Virus record (IMG/VR): IMGVR_UViG_3300036820_000038
Span: 1-40,885 of that record
Source of the DNA: a virus
Direction: 5' to 3' (one strand)
Length of the DNA stretch: 40,885 nucleotides
The notes under the pieces were generated by a model. It was not told the DNA's origin and did no database searches. It was given only the letters and a program-made list of their open reading frames with translations. Shown piece after piece: positions 1 to 6,884 of this stretch. How positions within the stretch are numbered: the stretch's first letter is position 1; every line of letters begins with the position of its first letter. Made by a program: the position numbers and the translations under genes.

Positions 1-205
1 TATATTCAGGCGTATCTTTCATGAAACCATCAAATGATTCCACATAAAATTGATTTTTCCTATAATATTCTCTGATTTTTAAAAAAGATTCTTCATTTGG
101 AACTACCAACTTTATACATTTCTCAGCAAAATCTAAAGCAGATATAATTTTTTCATCATAAGACAAATTATCCTCCCAATTTATTGTTTTTATTCCATAA
201 ATCAT
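1..205 (-). CDS. Hypothetical protein, 3' part outside window
   Basis: An open frame runs leftwards from an ATG at 205-203 to the window edge without a stop, giving 68 residues that start MIYGIKTINWED. The reading is rich in Lys, Glu and aromatic residues, as expected for a soluble protein, with no signal peptide or membrane segment. The ribosome site is weak. I do not recognise the family. It lies beyond the tRNA-Asn gene and could be host or phage, since the attachment region at 471-710 suggests that phage DNA may extend left of the integrase. Confidence 0.55.
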   Translation of the reverse strand, partial: MIYGIKTINWEDNLSYDEKIISALDFAEKCIKLVVPNEESFLKIREYYRKNQFYVESFDGFMKDTPEY

Positions 206-248
206 ATTTTTTTATCACAGTATATTTTATGATGAAAAAAACTTAGAT

Positions 249-261
249 CTTAAATGGTTAA
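249..261. repeat. 13-bp inverted-repeat partner of 625-637
   Basis: The sequence CTTAAATGGTTAA is the exact reverse complement of TTAACCATTTAAG at 625-637. Both copies contain TTAACCAT, the half-site reported for CtrA in alphaproteobacteria. A near copy, GTGGTTAAC, follows at 265-273. The pair brackets the tRNA-Asn gene and the tRNA-Gly core. Binding by the phage CtrA-like regulator or by a recombination factor is inference. Confidence 0.5.
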
Positions 262-319
262 AAAGTGGTTAACAGAATCATATTTATGAAAAAAATCTAT
301 GCAAAGTGAAAAGATTTTT

Positions 320-395
320 TGGCTCCCCGCGACGGATTCGAACCGCCGACAAAGTGATTAACAGCCACTTGCTCTACCAACTGAGCTATCGGGGA
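320..395 (-). tRNA. tRNA-Asn (anticodon GTT)
   Basis: Read on the minus strand, this 76-base segment folds as a full tRNA. The acceptor stem starts TCCCCGA, the D arm is GCTC/GAGC, the anticodon loop is CTGTTAA with anticodon GTT, the T arm has loop TTCGAAT, and CCA is encoded. The seventh acceptor pair (A7 with G66) is mismatched; everything else pairs well. It lies between the cut-off gene and the attachment region, so it may be a host gene or a phage-borne tRNA. Confidence 0.95.
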
Positions 396-546
396 ATATG
401 AAAACATGTTCACTTTTTTTATTTGTTGACACAAGAGATTTTTTTAGAATAATTTCAGCAAGAAACTAAGTTGTTATCTATTTGTTATCTACCTTTTTTT
501 GAGAAAGAAAATTTATTTAAAATCAGTTAGTTAGGTGGTATCAATT

Positions 547-596
547 CAACGTTGCCAAGGTTGGGGTCGAGGGTTCGAATCCCTTCGCCCGCTCCA
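547..596 (+). pseudogene. 3' half of tRNA-Gly(GCC), attachment core
   Basis: The segment holds an anticodon loop TTGCCAA (552-558), a variable region, a T arm with loop TTCGAAT (574-580), the acceptor strand CGCCCGC (586-592), U73 and CCA. The upstream 26 bases do not contain the matching GCGGGCG strand or a D arm, so it cannot be a functional tRNA. The anticodon stem has a G-G mismatch at its loop end (551/559), suggesting that identity with the real tRNA-Gly begins at about 552. Tyrosine phage integrases commonly recombine at this point in tRNA genes. Confidence 0.8.
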
Positions 597-624
597 GTAA
601 AAATACAAGTCACTCCTTATCTTC

Positions 625-637
625 TTAACCATTTAAG
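625..637. repeat. 13-bp inverted-repeat partner of 249-261, CtrA-like half-site
   Basis: TTAACCATTTAAG lies between the tRNA-Gly core and the integrase promoter. It contains TTAACCAT, a CtrA half-site, and TTAA twice with a 4-base gap. The full CtrA site TTAA-N7-TTAA is not present. See the partner copy at 249-261. Confidence 0.45.
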
Positions 638-681
638 CATCCCAAATTTACCCATGAGATCCCCCAAGATCCCTTTTTATC

Positions 682-710
682 TTGACAATTTGTTATCTAG
701 TTGTTATCTA
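682..710 (+). promoter_or_regulatory. Integrase promoter overlapping arm-type repeats
   Basis: TTGACA (682-687), a 17-base spacer and TATCTA (705-710) form a good sigma-70 promoter for the integrase at 746. Both copies of the right-hand TTGTTATCTA pair (690-710) lie in the spacer and -10, so integrase bound there would block its own promoter. In the leader, TCCGA (714-718) can pair with TCGGA (730-734), which includes the start of the Shine-Dalgarno sequence. Confidence 0.6.
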
Positions 711-745
711 GAATCCGAGAATATAAAAATCGGAGAAATTAGAAA

Positions 746-1963
746 ATGCCTAAGTTAACAAAACAAGTTATCGATTCCCATGGGAAAAAAGAGAAGCTGT
801 ACACTCTATGGGATACCGAAGTGAAAGGATTTGGATGTAGAGTTCAACCGTCAGGAAAAAAGATATATATATATCTTTACCGCACACGTAATGATCCAAA
901 ACTGAAATATCTCACAATAGGAGTACATGGTTCTATTACGATAGATACAGCACGCGAAATTGTGAAAGGATGGTCCGCAGATGTGGCCCGAGGGAATGAC
1001 CCAAAACAATCTTCTAACATTGAAGTGGAAAAGAAAATTGAAAAAGAAGTTACTTTTGAAGAATTTTTTCAAATATTTACAGAAAAACATCGAAATATTG
1101 AAAGTAAACAATTAAATTTAAAAACAGAACAATGGAGTATTAACAAATGGATATTACCATTTTTTGGTAAAAAAAAACTTTCTGAAATCTCAAAAAAGGA
1201 TATATTAGCTTTTAAAGATGTTATGAAAAAGGTCCCAGGAGCTTTCAATAGATGTTTTAATATAGTTCGAGCTGCCTTTAATAAAGCTGAAGAATGGGAG
1301 TTTATCCCCAAAACAATTAATCCTTGCAATAAAATTACTAAGTATCCTGAAAAAAAGATGGAAAGATTTCTATCGAATTCTGAGCTACACACCTTAGAAT
1401 CTATTTTAAATTCAGAAGATATTTTAAAAATATATAATAAAGGATATGGATTTTCCATTTATGCAATTAATGCTCTTAAATTAATAATTTATACAGGATG
1501 TCGTAAAAATGAAGTTCTTTCACTTAAGTGGGAAGATGTATATTTGGAAGAGAATTATTTTCATCTTAAAGATAGCAAAGGAGGAGAAAGAATTGTTCCA
1601 CTAAACAGAATATCTATTGATATCCTATCCAAAACACCCAAGCTTTTAGGTAATCCTTACGTTTTTCCATCGATAACAACCAAAAGCTCTTTTGCAGTAA
1701 CAAAGAACCATTTATCCCCAAGTGGCCTCAACCGTTTATGGAACACAATTCGGAACGCCATAGACTGCAAGGATGTCCGCATTCACGATTTGCGTCATAG
1801 CTTTGCATCCTTCGCCATTAAAAAAGGCATTGATATCTTCCGTGTAGCTAAGCTATTAGGTCATAAGGATATTAAAACTACAATGCGCTATGCACATATT
1901 TCAAAAGAGGATATGATTAGCGCATCTAATGTAGTAGGGGAGATATTTGGAAATGGAATATAA
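746..1963 (+). CDS. int: Tyrosine-family site-specific integrase
   Basis: This 405-residue protein should carry out phage integration and excision at a tRNA-Gly gene. Residues 1-95 match the DUF4102-type arm-binding domain of P4/Sf6-like integrases. A SAM-like core-binding domain follows (about 100-195), then the catalytic domain. The catalytic residues can be read: R253 in TGCRKNE, K278, H347 and R350 in HDLRH, H373 in LLGHKD, and the nucleophile Y382. Length is normal and no active residue is missing. The start ATG at 746 follows GGAG by 10 bases. The attachment core lies 150 bp upstream, and the next gene overlaps the 3' end. Confidence 0.95.
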   Translation: MPKLTKQVIDSHGKKEKLYTLWDTEVKGFGCRVQPSGKKIYIYLYRTRNDPKLKYLTIGVHGSITIDTAREIVKGWSADVARGNDPKQSSNIEVEKKIEKEVTFEEFFQIFTEKHRNIESKQLNLKTEQWSINKWILPFFGKKKLSEISKKDILAFKDVMKKVPGAFNRCFNIVRAAFNKAEEWEFIPKTINPCNKITKYPEKKMERFLSNSELHTLESILNSEDILKIYNKGYGFSIYAINALKLIIYTGCRKNEVLSLKWEDVYLEENYFHLKDSKGGERIVPLNRISIDILSKTPKLLGNPYVFPSITTKSSFAVTKNHLSPSGLNRLWNTIRNAIDCKDVRIHDLRHSFASFAIKKGIDIFRVAKLLGHKDIKTTMRYAHISKEDMISASNVVGEIFGNGI

Positions 1964-2294
1964 AGAAACCATCGAAAATCTAAAAAAAGAAATTGAAGAA
2001 TACCCACGTTCAAAGTACGAAAAAATTGGGCCACTCGTAATGTCCTTTATCGAAGAAACTTATAAAAACTATGAAATTGAAGAAGCAATTAGGATACTTA
2101 GATTTTTTTGGCAATCTTTTGCATTAGAAATAGATCAGCTCGCACTATGTAAAATGAGAGAATTATCAGATGAAAATGATGTAATAAAAGATAAAATGAA
2201 AATTTATATTGAAAAAAATGAGGAAGAACTTGAAGCAAGAAGTTATATCTTAAATATACGTTATAATTATTACTATGGGAATGAAGATGGATAA
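1953..2294 (+). CDS. Small hypothetical protein, paralogue of the 2892-3218 product
   Basis: A predicted 113-residue charged alpha-helical protein overlaps the integrase end by 11 bases. ATG 1953 is preferred over TTG 1947 because GGGGAG at 1937-1942 is then 10 bases away rather than 4. Its middle part, with YEIEEAIRILRFF, resembles YEIEEASEMLRRF in the product of 2892-3218, preceded in both by a SFIEETY/AYIDDMY-like stretch, so the two genes are probably old duplicates. No enzymatic or membrane motif is visible. It appears to be cotranscribed with the integrase. Function unknown. Confidence 0.7.
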   Translation: MEYKETIENLKKEIEEYPRSKYEKIGPLVMSFIEETYKNYEIEEAIRILRFFWQSFALEIDQLALCKMRELSDENDVIKDKMKIYIEKNEEELEARSYILNIRYNYYYGNEDG

Positions 2295-2568
2295 GAATAT
2301 AGGTAAGAATATAGGTAAGAATATAGAAAAGAGCCTAATGGTTCCTAAGGGTAATTTCGATGATCCTCCTTTTACAAATGGGCCTATTGATGGAATAATG
2401 AGAGCAGATGAAAATCATGTTTTTGTTTTTTCAAATGGTAAATGGGAAGAAGTAATGACCACTGAAGATTTCCAACGCACATGCTTTCTTGCTGACCAAA
2501 AAAATATGTCACTTAACGAATATATTAAGCATGCATTAGAAGAACATATGAAAAAAACAGGAGGGTGA
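2287..2568 (+). CDS. Small protein with possible ribbon-helix-helix C-terminus
   Basis: The 93-residue product begins with a lysine-rich KNIG repeat encoded by 12-bp tandem repeats (2293-2326). Its C-terminus (LADQKNMSLNEYIKHALEEH) resembles the ribbon-helix-helix segment of Arc/HicB-type DNA-binding proteins, where SLNEYI-like helices follow a short strand. ATG 2287 is chosen because GGGA stands six bases upstream and the same GAAGATGGA context is used by the genes at 2571 and 3285. ATG 2275 is possible. It overlaps the previous gene by 8 bases. A regulator or excision factor is conceivable but unproven. Confidence 0.6.
   Translation: MDKNIGKNIGKNIEKSLMVPKGNFDDPPFTNGPIDGIMRADENHVFVFSNGKWEEVMTTEDFQRTCFLADQKNMSLNEYIKHALEEHMKKTGG
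2293..2326 (+). repeat. 12-bp tandem repeat, 2.8 copies
   Basis: The unit AAGAATATAGGT is repeated perfectly at 2293, 2305 and 2317 (last copy partial). It stays in frame and encodes KNIG units at the N-terminus of the 93-aa protein. Copy number could vary by slippage. Confidence 0.9.
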
Positions 2569-2570
2569 AG

Positions 2571-2870
2571 ATGGAACTGAATGATACAACTGAGATGGAA
2601 ACATTTTTTTTTAAAGAAAAAGAAATGAGACCAATATTAGTTAATAAACTATTGCAAAAAAGAGCAGAAGAAGAGTTAGAAATTTTAAAGAAAAAATTAT
2701 CTAAGGAATACCTAGATATATGTTCAGATCTATGTGATGAAAAATTACCAGATTGGTCCGAAGAAGCAACTAAGTTAATAGTATTGAGAATTCTTAAAAT
2801 AATTATAGATGCACTTCTTGTTAAAGATCACAAAATAAAAGAAATTAATACTTTTTCAGCAAGAGTTTAA
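2571..2870 (+). CDS. Small hypothetical helical protein
   Basis: The 99-residue protein starts at ATG 2571, five bases after AGGAGGG (2559-2565). The in-frame GTG at 2565 lies inside that ribosome site and is unlikely. The sequence is Lys/Glu-rich with long predicted helices (LQKRAEEELEILKKKL, about residues 28-43), so a coiled coil is plausible. It starts two bases after the stop of the previous gene, as expected for an operon. I do not recognise the family. Confidence 0.65.
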   Translation: MELNDTTEMETFFFKEKEMRPILVNKLLQKRAEEELEILKKKLSKEYLDICSDLCDEKLPDWSEEATKLIVLRILKIIIDALLVKDHKIKEINTFSARV

Positions 2871-2891
2871 GATAAAAAGAAAGGCATTCCA

Positions 2892-3218
2892 ATGCAACAG
2901 ACTGAATCACTCTCCTATAGTCAACCACCTTTAGATATTAAGGTAAAAAAAGAAATTTATGCTTACATAGATGATATGTATGAAACATATGAAATTGAAG
3001 AAGCAAGTGAAATGCTGAGACGATTTCTTCACTCTGTTACAAAGGAAATCACGCAGCAAATAATTTCACATCTCATGAAGTTACCCAATGGAGAAGAAGC
3101 TATTGATAAATTATTTGGGATAACGGCAAAAGAAAATAAAGAAAAAGGAGAATTAGAGGAGGTATTTGACTACGTGTTTGAAGATATAAAAAATCTATTA
3201 GAAAAAGGATATGTATGA
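2892..3218 (+). CDS. Small hypothetical protein, paralogue of the 1953-2294 product
   Basis: The 108-residue acidic, helical protein has AAAGAAAGG (2877-2885) upstream of its start. Residues 25-55 match the 1953-2294 product in pattern (YEIEEAxxxLRxF followed by an ALEIDQ/TKEITQ-like stretch). Two diverged copies in one small operon downstream of the integrase suggest an accessory module that grew by duplication. No catalytic motif, signal peptide or membrane segment is seen. Function unknown. Confidence 0.65.
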   Translation: MQQTESLSYSQPPLDIKVKKEIYAYIDDMYETYEIEEASEMLRRFLHSVTKEITQQIISHLMKLPNGEEAIDKLFGITAKENKEKGELEEVFDYVFEDIKNLLEKGYV

Positions 3219-3284
3219 AATAGGTCAGTTTAATACAAACATACTTACACTAAAATGACGTTTTAAGAAGATAGGGGAATGAAG

Positions 3285-3524
3285 ATGGATAAGAAAAAAT
3301 ATAATCTTAATAAATGTGCCACATATGCAACAACTAATCTGAACTTAATTCTTGCGCGAACAATGTTCTTATCAAGTTATCATATTAGTGATATTTTTCG
3401 TGATGATTATGATGAATTATCTCGTAAAAGAAAAGAACACTCAAAAGTATTATTTCCAAATAGTGAAGATGATGTTGAGTTGCAAGAGTCTATTCCTCAG
3501 TTTGAACCGCCAACGGAGTCTTAG
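3285..3524 (+). CDS. Small hypothetical protein
   Basis: The 79-residue product (MDKKKYNLNKCATYATT...) uses ATG 3285, six bases after AGGGGA. ATG 3279 is an alternative two codons earlier but too close to that site. It is the last gene of the integrase-side operon. Its 3' end overlaps, tail to tail, 35 bases of the 727-aa virion gene read from the other strand. The TAG stop lies inside a 12-bp palindrome TCTTAGCTAAGA (3519-3530). The family is not recognised. Confidence 0.6.
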   Translation: MDKKKYNLNKCATYATTNLNLILARTMFLSSYHISDIFRDDYDELSRKRKEHSKVLFPNSEDDVELQESIPQFEPPTES

Positions 3525-5673
3525 CTAAGATTTCCTTTTCAAATATAGTTTCCATGGAGCGTTGGTATTGCATCGCTTTCTTGAAGTTATGTTGTTGACG
3601 CGCCAGTGCATACTGCACTGCGGCGTCTACATATCTTGGATTAGCAACAATTTTAGATAGAACATAGGGTGTCATAAGAGCACCAGCAGTTTTATAACTT
3701 CCTGTGGCTACTGCTGTAGCTGTGCCAATGCTTAAGATACTATCCATTACTTTTCCAATCTTACCAAAATCAGATTGAACAAGAGCTGTGCCACTAGGAT
3801 TAGCTAATTCTTTGCCAGATTTAACAAAAGCTTGAGATATTTTTGCGAGTCTTTGCATCCCTTCATTAGCTTGTCCTGATAATTCTCTTAATAAAGGATT
3901 CAAGTTACTCTTTTTTGTAAATGTGTTTGCCAAATTTGAATAGCTTAAAGTTCCATCTGAATTAGTAACTTGATCTATAACAAGTTGCTGAAACTTAGCC
4001 TTCTTAAGACCATTCATGACTTCTTGTTTATGTGGAATGTTACCCAAAATATGAGAAAGTTCCTTAATTTCTTGAGGAGATCCCATGTACTTAATAGCAT
4101 CTTTTGGCATTTGTCCTTCAAGAACTGAACGTGCTATATCAGTTTTAATTCTATCAGCCCATTCGTTTTTATAATACTTATTCGCTGCACGCCATTTTGT
4201 TCCAAATTCTTTATTGGAAGCTCTCATAATATCTTTATCAATGGCAGCAATAATAGGTTTTATAAACCCACGAATGCCTTGAGCTTTATCACCATAATCA
4301 ATATCATTTAAAAGAGCTGATCTTTGTTTTACGAGCTTTTCAAGAGGAATTGCTCTTGGATTTGTTTTCAACTTCTTTTCAATTTGAGCATAAATTTCAG
4401 GCGTTACATCATGTTGCAAGTCTTCAATAGCTTTCATGGCTTCAGAAGGAGTACTCCACTCTTCAAGAAGCTTATTGACTCTTTTATTAACAAATCTCAT
4501 GGGCTCTGAAGGAGCCGGTACATTAAATTTACTTTTAATAACATCTAGAGCTTCTAGGGTATGCTGTGGGACCACTTTATCTTGTTCAGTTAAGGATTTT
4601 GCAGCTTCATCATAAAGTTTTGAGACTTCACTTTTTACAACATCCTGTTCTTCTATAAGTGCTTGTTTGTATCTTTGAGAAGCAACATCTTTTTCAATAT
4701 ACTCAGGATGAATTTTATTGATATTATTTTCAAATGCATCAAACATCCCTTTGTGAGCATTATTCATAACATCTTTATAAGCCTTACTTACAAAGATTGA
4801 TTTAAATACATTGTTAGCAAAGAAATCTCCCCATCGTGCTCCAAGTTTAATATTAAAGGGAAGTCCCACACCTTCCTTTTTTGCTGCATCAAGCACTATT
4901 TTATCTGGTTTTGCTCCAATAGATAAAGCTCTTCCTAATGCAGCTTCAACAATTGGTCTTGCTTGAGTGGCTTCACTGACAGTTGTATCTAATGCCTTAA
5001 CCATTTTAGTATTTCTTGGTGCCATAGATTTGTTAGCGAGTGCCATTCCAGCTACACTCTTTAAGAGATCATCAATCCCTTGAACACCAGTTACTGGCAC
5101 ATCTTTTAATGTTTCTAGAGCAGTTCCCGCACCTACCGCTTGACCAATGTCTTTTGCAAGATATGGGAAGGCTTTAGTAGCAGCTTGGGTTCCTTTTACG
5201 GCTGCTCCTCCAGGGATAGGCAAGAACATTTCGCCGGTTTTTTTACTGATATTAGCAAGTGTATCTTCTGGTGTATTTCCAAACACTTCAACTGGCTGTT
5301 GATAATAATCTCTAGCTTGATAGGCCTTTTGAGCTAGATTCTCAGCATCTTGTTCAAATTCAGATGAGAGTTTACCACCCAAATATCCAATACCTTGCGC
5401 TGTTCCTCCTGCAAGATTAAGGAGGGGTGCTGCAACCATTTGATTAGCTGATTGAGCTAATCCTTCCGTAAATGCACCTGCTGTGCGTTTAGGTACATTA
5501 GCTAATTGATTAAGGTAGGATTCTTCTTGAGGATGCATTAATTCAGCACCCGTTTCTAGCGGCTGCTCTGGTTCTAAAGATTGATTTTGAAGAGGTCTTG
5601 TTCTCAAACCTTCAGATGATAATGGTCTTGATCTAATAGGTCGTGTTCGTATTCCTTGAGAGTCTAATGCCAT
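3490..5673 (-). CDS. Large internal virion / DNA-ejection protein
   Basis: This 727-residue product is the last gene of the late module. The N-terminus carries repeated R-T/S-RPL motifs, then alanine/glycine-rich amphipathic helices (about 60-110 and 150-220). The middle is a long charged helical region. The C-terminus has a hydrophobic, small-residue segment (SILSIGTATAVATGSYKTAG) and a TPYVLSKIVANPRYV-type ending, a pattern I associate with large internal proteins of podoviruses that pass through the host envelope with the DNA. No lysozyme or peptidase motif is visible. The start is four bases after the upstream stop, with ACGAGG as ribosome site. Confidence 0.7.
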   Translation of the reverse strand: MALDSQGIRTRPIRSRPLSSEGLRTRPLQNQSLEPEQPLETGAELMHPQEESYLNQLANVPKRTAGAFTEGLAQSANQMVAAPLLNLAGGTAQGIGYLGGKLSSEFEQDAENLAQKAYQARDYYQQPVEVFGNTPEDTLANISKKTGEMFLPIPGGAAVKGTQAATKAFPYLAKDIGQAVGAGTALETLKDVPVTGVQGIDDLLKSVAGMALANKSMAPRNTKMVKALDTTVSEATQARPIVEAALGRALSIGAKPDKIVLDAAKKEGVGLPFNIKLGARWGDFFANNVFKSIFVSKAYKDVMNNAHKGMFDAFENNINKIHPEYIEKDVASQRYKQALIEEQDVVKSEVSKLYDEAAKSLTEQDKVVPQHTLEALDVIKSKFNVPAPSEPMRFVNKRVNKLLEEWSTPSEAMKAIEDLQHDVTPEIYAQIEKKLKTNPRAIPLEKLVKQRSALLNDIDYGDKAQGIRGFIKPIIAAIDKDIMRASNKEFGTKWRAANKYYKNEWADRIKTDIARSVLEGQMPKDAIKYMGSPQEIKELSHILGNIPHKQEVMNGLKKAKFQQLVIDQVTNSDGTLSYSNLANTFTKKSNLNPLLRELSGQANEGMQRLAKISQAFVKSGKELANPSGTALVQSDFGKIGKVMDSILSIGTATAVATGSYKTAGALMTPYVLSKIVANPRYVDAAVQYALARQQHNFKKAMQYQRSMETIFEKEILAKTPLAVQTEE

Positions 5674-5675
5674 TA

Positions 5676-6884
5676 TTATAGCCTCGTATATCCCATAGAT
5701 TCTGCTTTTGCCACATCTTCGGGATGAACTTCTTCTGGTTGACCGCTAGAATTTCTCATTTGAATCCATTGTTCATCCCCTGTTATGGGTGCCTGTGTTT
5801 GAGGTGCTACCAATGGAGCAGCTTGAGTATGTCCAGGAGAACTACTAAAATAATGAGCAAAATCTTCAGAATCTAATTGGTCTCCTCCTAAAAGTCTTCC
5901 ATATAAGTCTTCCATTTGTTTCTTCTTTTCATAAACAGGAGATAAAATTTCTTTTGCTCTTTTAATAATAGCTAAGTTAGCTTCTTTAGATAAGCGTGGA
6001 TCTGGAGTTCCTAAAGATTTAAACTCTACTGTGGACCTCAGTCCCTTACCTGCATATTTAGCGGCTTTTATATCACCTTCTAATACTTCCATTTCAGCTT
6101 GCCCTGGTGTACGCAAAGCCTTTGGACGACCTCCTATAATGCTAAAAGCTGCTTCTGCTGCCGGACTATAAAGAGAATCTTCTTTTTGTACCAATTCTTC
6201 GGCAGCATCATATGCTGCCATTAAGTCACTAAGTGGCTTAAGTTCTTTAAGATCTTGATTTAATTTGGTATAAAGTTGAGGTGGTATCTTACCTGTTTTC
6301 TTCTGTGCTTCTGCTGCATGTTTAATTTGAAAGCCTGCTCTTTTTAAAGCTAATTGTTCCTGATGAAATCCATGCATTTGACCAAGCTTTTCAGATCTAT
6401 GTTGTTCTGTAGCTTGGTGAGCTCTTCTGGTCTCTCCCAATTGCGCTTCTCTATGAGCTTGAGCAGCTTGATGTTCCATCATCTTTTGTTGCATCATAGC
6501 TTGATGTTGCTGTTGCTTTTCATACTGTTCTCCAAGCTGAGAATTTAAAGCAGCAACATTATTTTGCTCTTGCATATAAGCTTGTACGGCTGGATTAAGC
6601 GATTGAGTGATACCTGCAAGTCTTCCATTGAATCCAGGACCAAAGCCTCCCTTACTTAAATTAGTAAAGAAGTTCATGATGGCTAAACCTTGCGCACGAT
6701 TTTTTTCTTCAGCGTTCATTCCAAGAGATTGCTTTGCAGATTGAATAGCTGCATTCGCTCCACTTACAAAAGGAGAATTTCCTTCTTGAGGTGGCATTTG
6801 TTGTTGCTCTTGCGGCTGTTGTCCTTGATATTGCTGTTGTTGAGCTTCAATCGTTTGCATATAATTGAGAAGTGCCGGATCCAT
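5676..6884 (-). CDS. Gln-rich internal virion protein
   Basis: A 402-residue protein with a Gln-rich N-terminus (runs of Q at about 14-32), a long Gln/His/Ala-rich predicted coiled coil (about 110-185) and a mixed C-terminal part ending with WIQMRNSSGQPEEVHPEDV. Its ATG overlaps the upstream stop by one base (TAATG), so translation is coupled. The place among ejection-type proteins and the composition suggest an internal virion or DNA-transfer protein. No enzyme motif was found, and the exact role is inferred from position only. Confidence 0.65.
   Translation of the reverse strand: MDPALLNYMQTIEAQQQQYQGQQPQEQQQMPPQEGNSPFVSGANAAIQSAKQSLGMNAEEKNRAQGLAIMNFFTNLSKGGFGPGFNGRLAGITQSLNPAVQAYMQEQNNVAALNSQLGEQYEKQQQHQAMMQQKMMEHQAAQAHREAQLGETRRAHQATEQHRSEKLGQMHGFHQEQLALKRAGFQIKHAAEAQKKTGKIPPQLYTKLNQDLKELKPLSDLMAAYDAAEELVQKEDSLYSPAAEAAFSIIGGRPKALRTPGQAEMEVLEGDIKAAKYAGKGLRSTVEFKSLGTPDPRLSKEANLAIIKRAKEILSPVYEKKKQMEDLYGRLLGGDQLDSEDFAHYFSSSPGHTQAAPLVAPQTQAPITGDEQWIQMRNSSGQPEEVHPEDVAKAESMGYTRL

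Larger units (their letters stand above)
471..710. other. attP: Candidate attP: tRNA-Gly core with arm-type repeats on both sides
   Basis: TTGTTATCTA occurs four times as two pairs, each with an 11-bp step: 471-480 and 482-491 on the left, 690-699 and 701-710 on the right. Between them lies the 3' half of a tRNA-Gly gene (about 552-596). A core flanked by paired integrase arm sites on both sides is the known architecture of attP for tyrosine integrases that use tRNA genes, and the integrase starts 36 bp further on. An integrated left junction should carry the 5' half of the tRNA here, and it does not. The site therefore looks unintegrated, or is the joint of tandem elements. Confidence 0.65.

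Noticed and set aside
471-710. CRISPR array from the TTGTTATCTA repeats
   Set aside because: Repeats are only 10 bp, in two pairs with 1-bp gaps, without spacers; arm-type integrase sites explain them better.
552-758. 68-aa frame starting MPRLGSRVRIPSPAP
   Set aside because: It is the translation of the tRNA-Gly 3' half, a well-known false gene, and runs through the attachment and promoter region.
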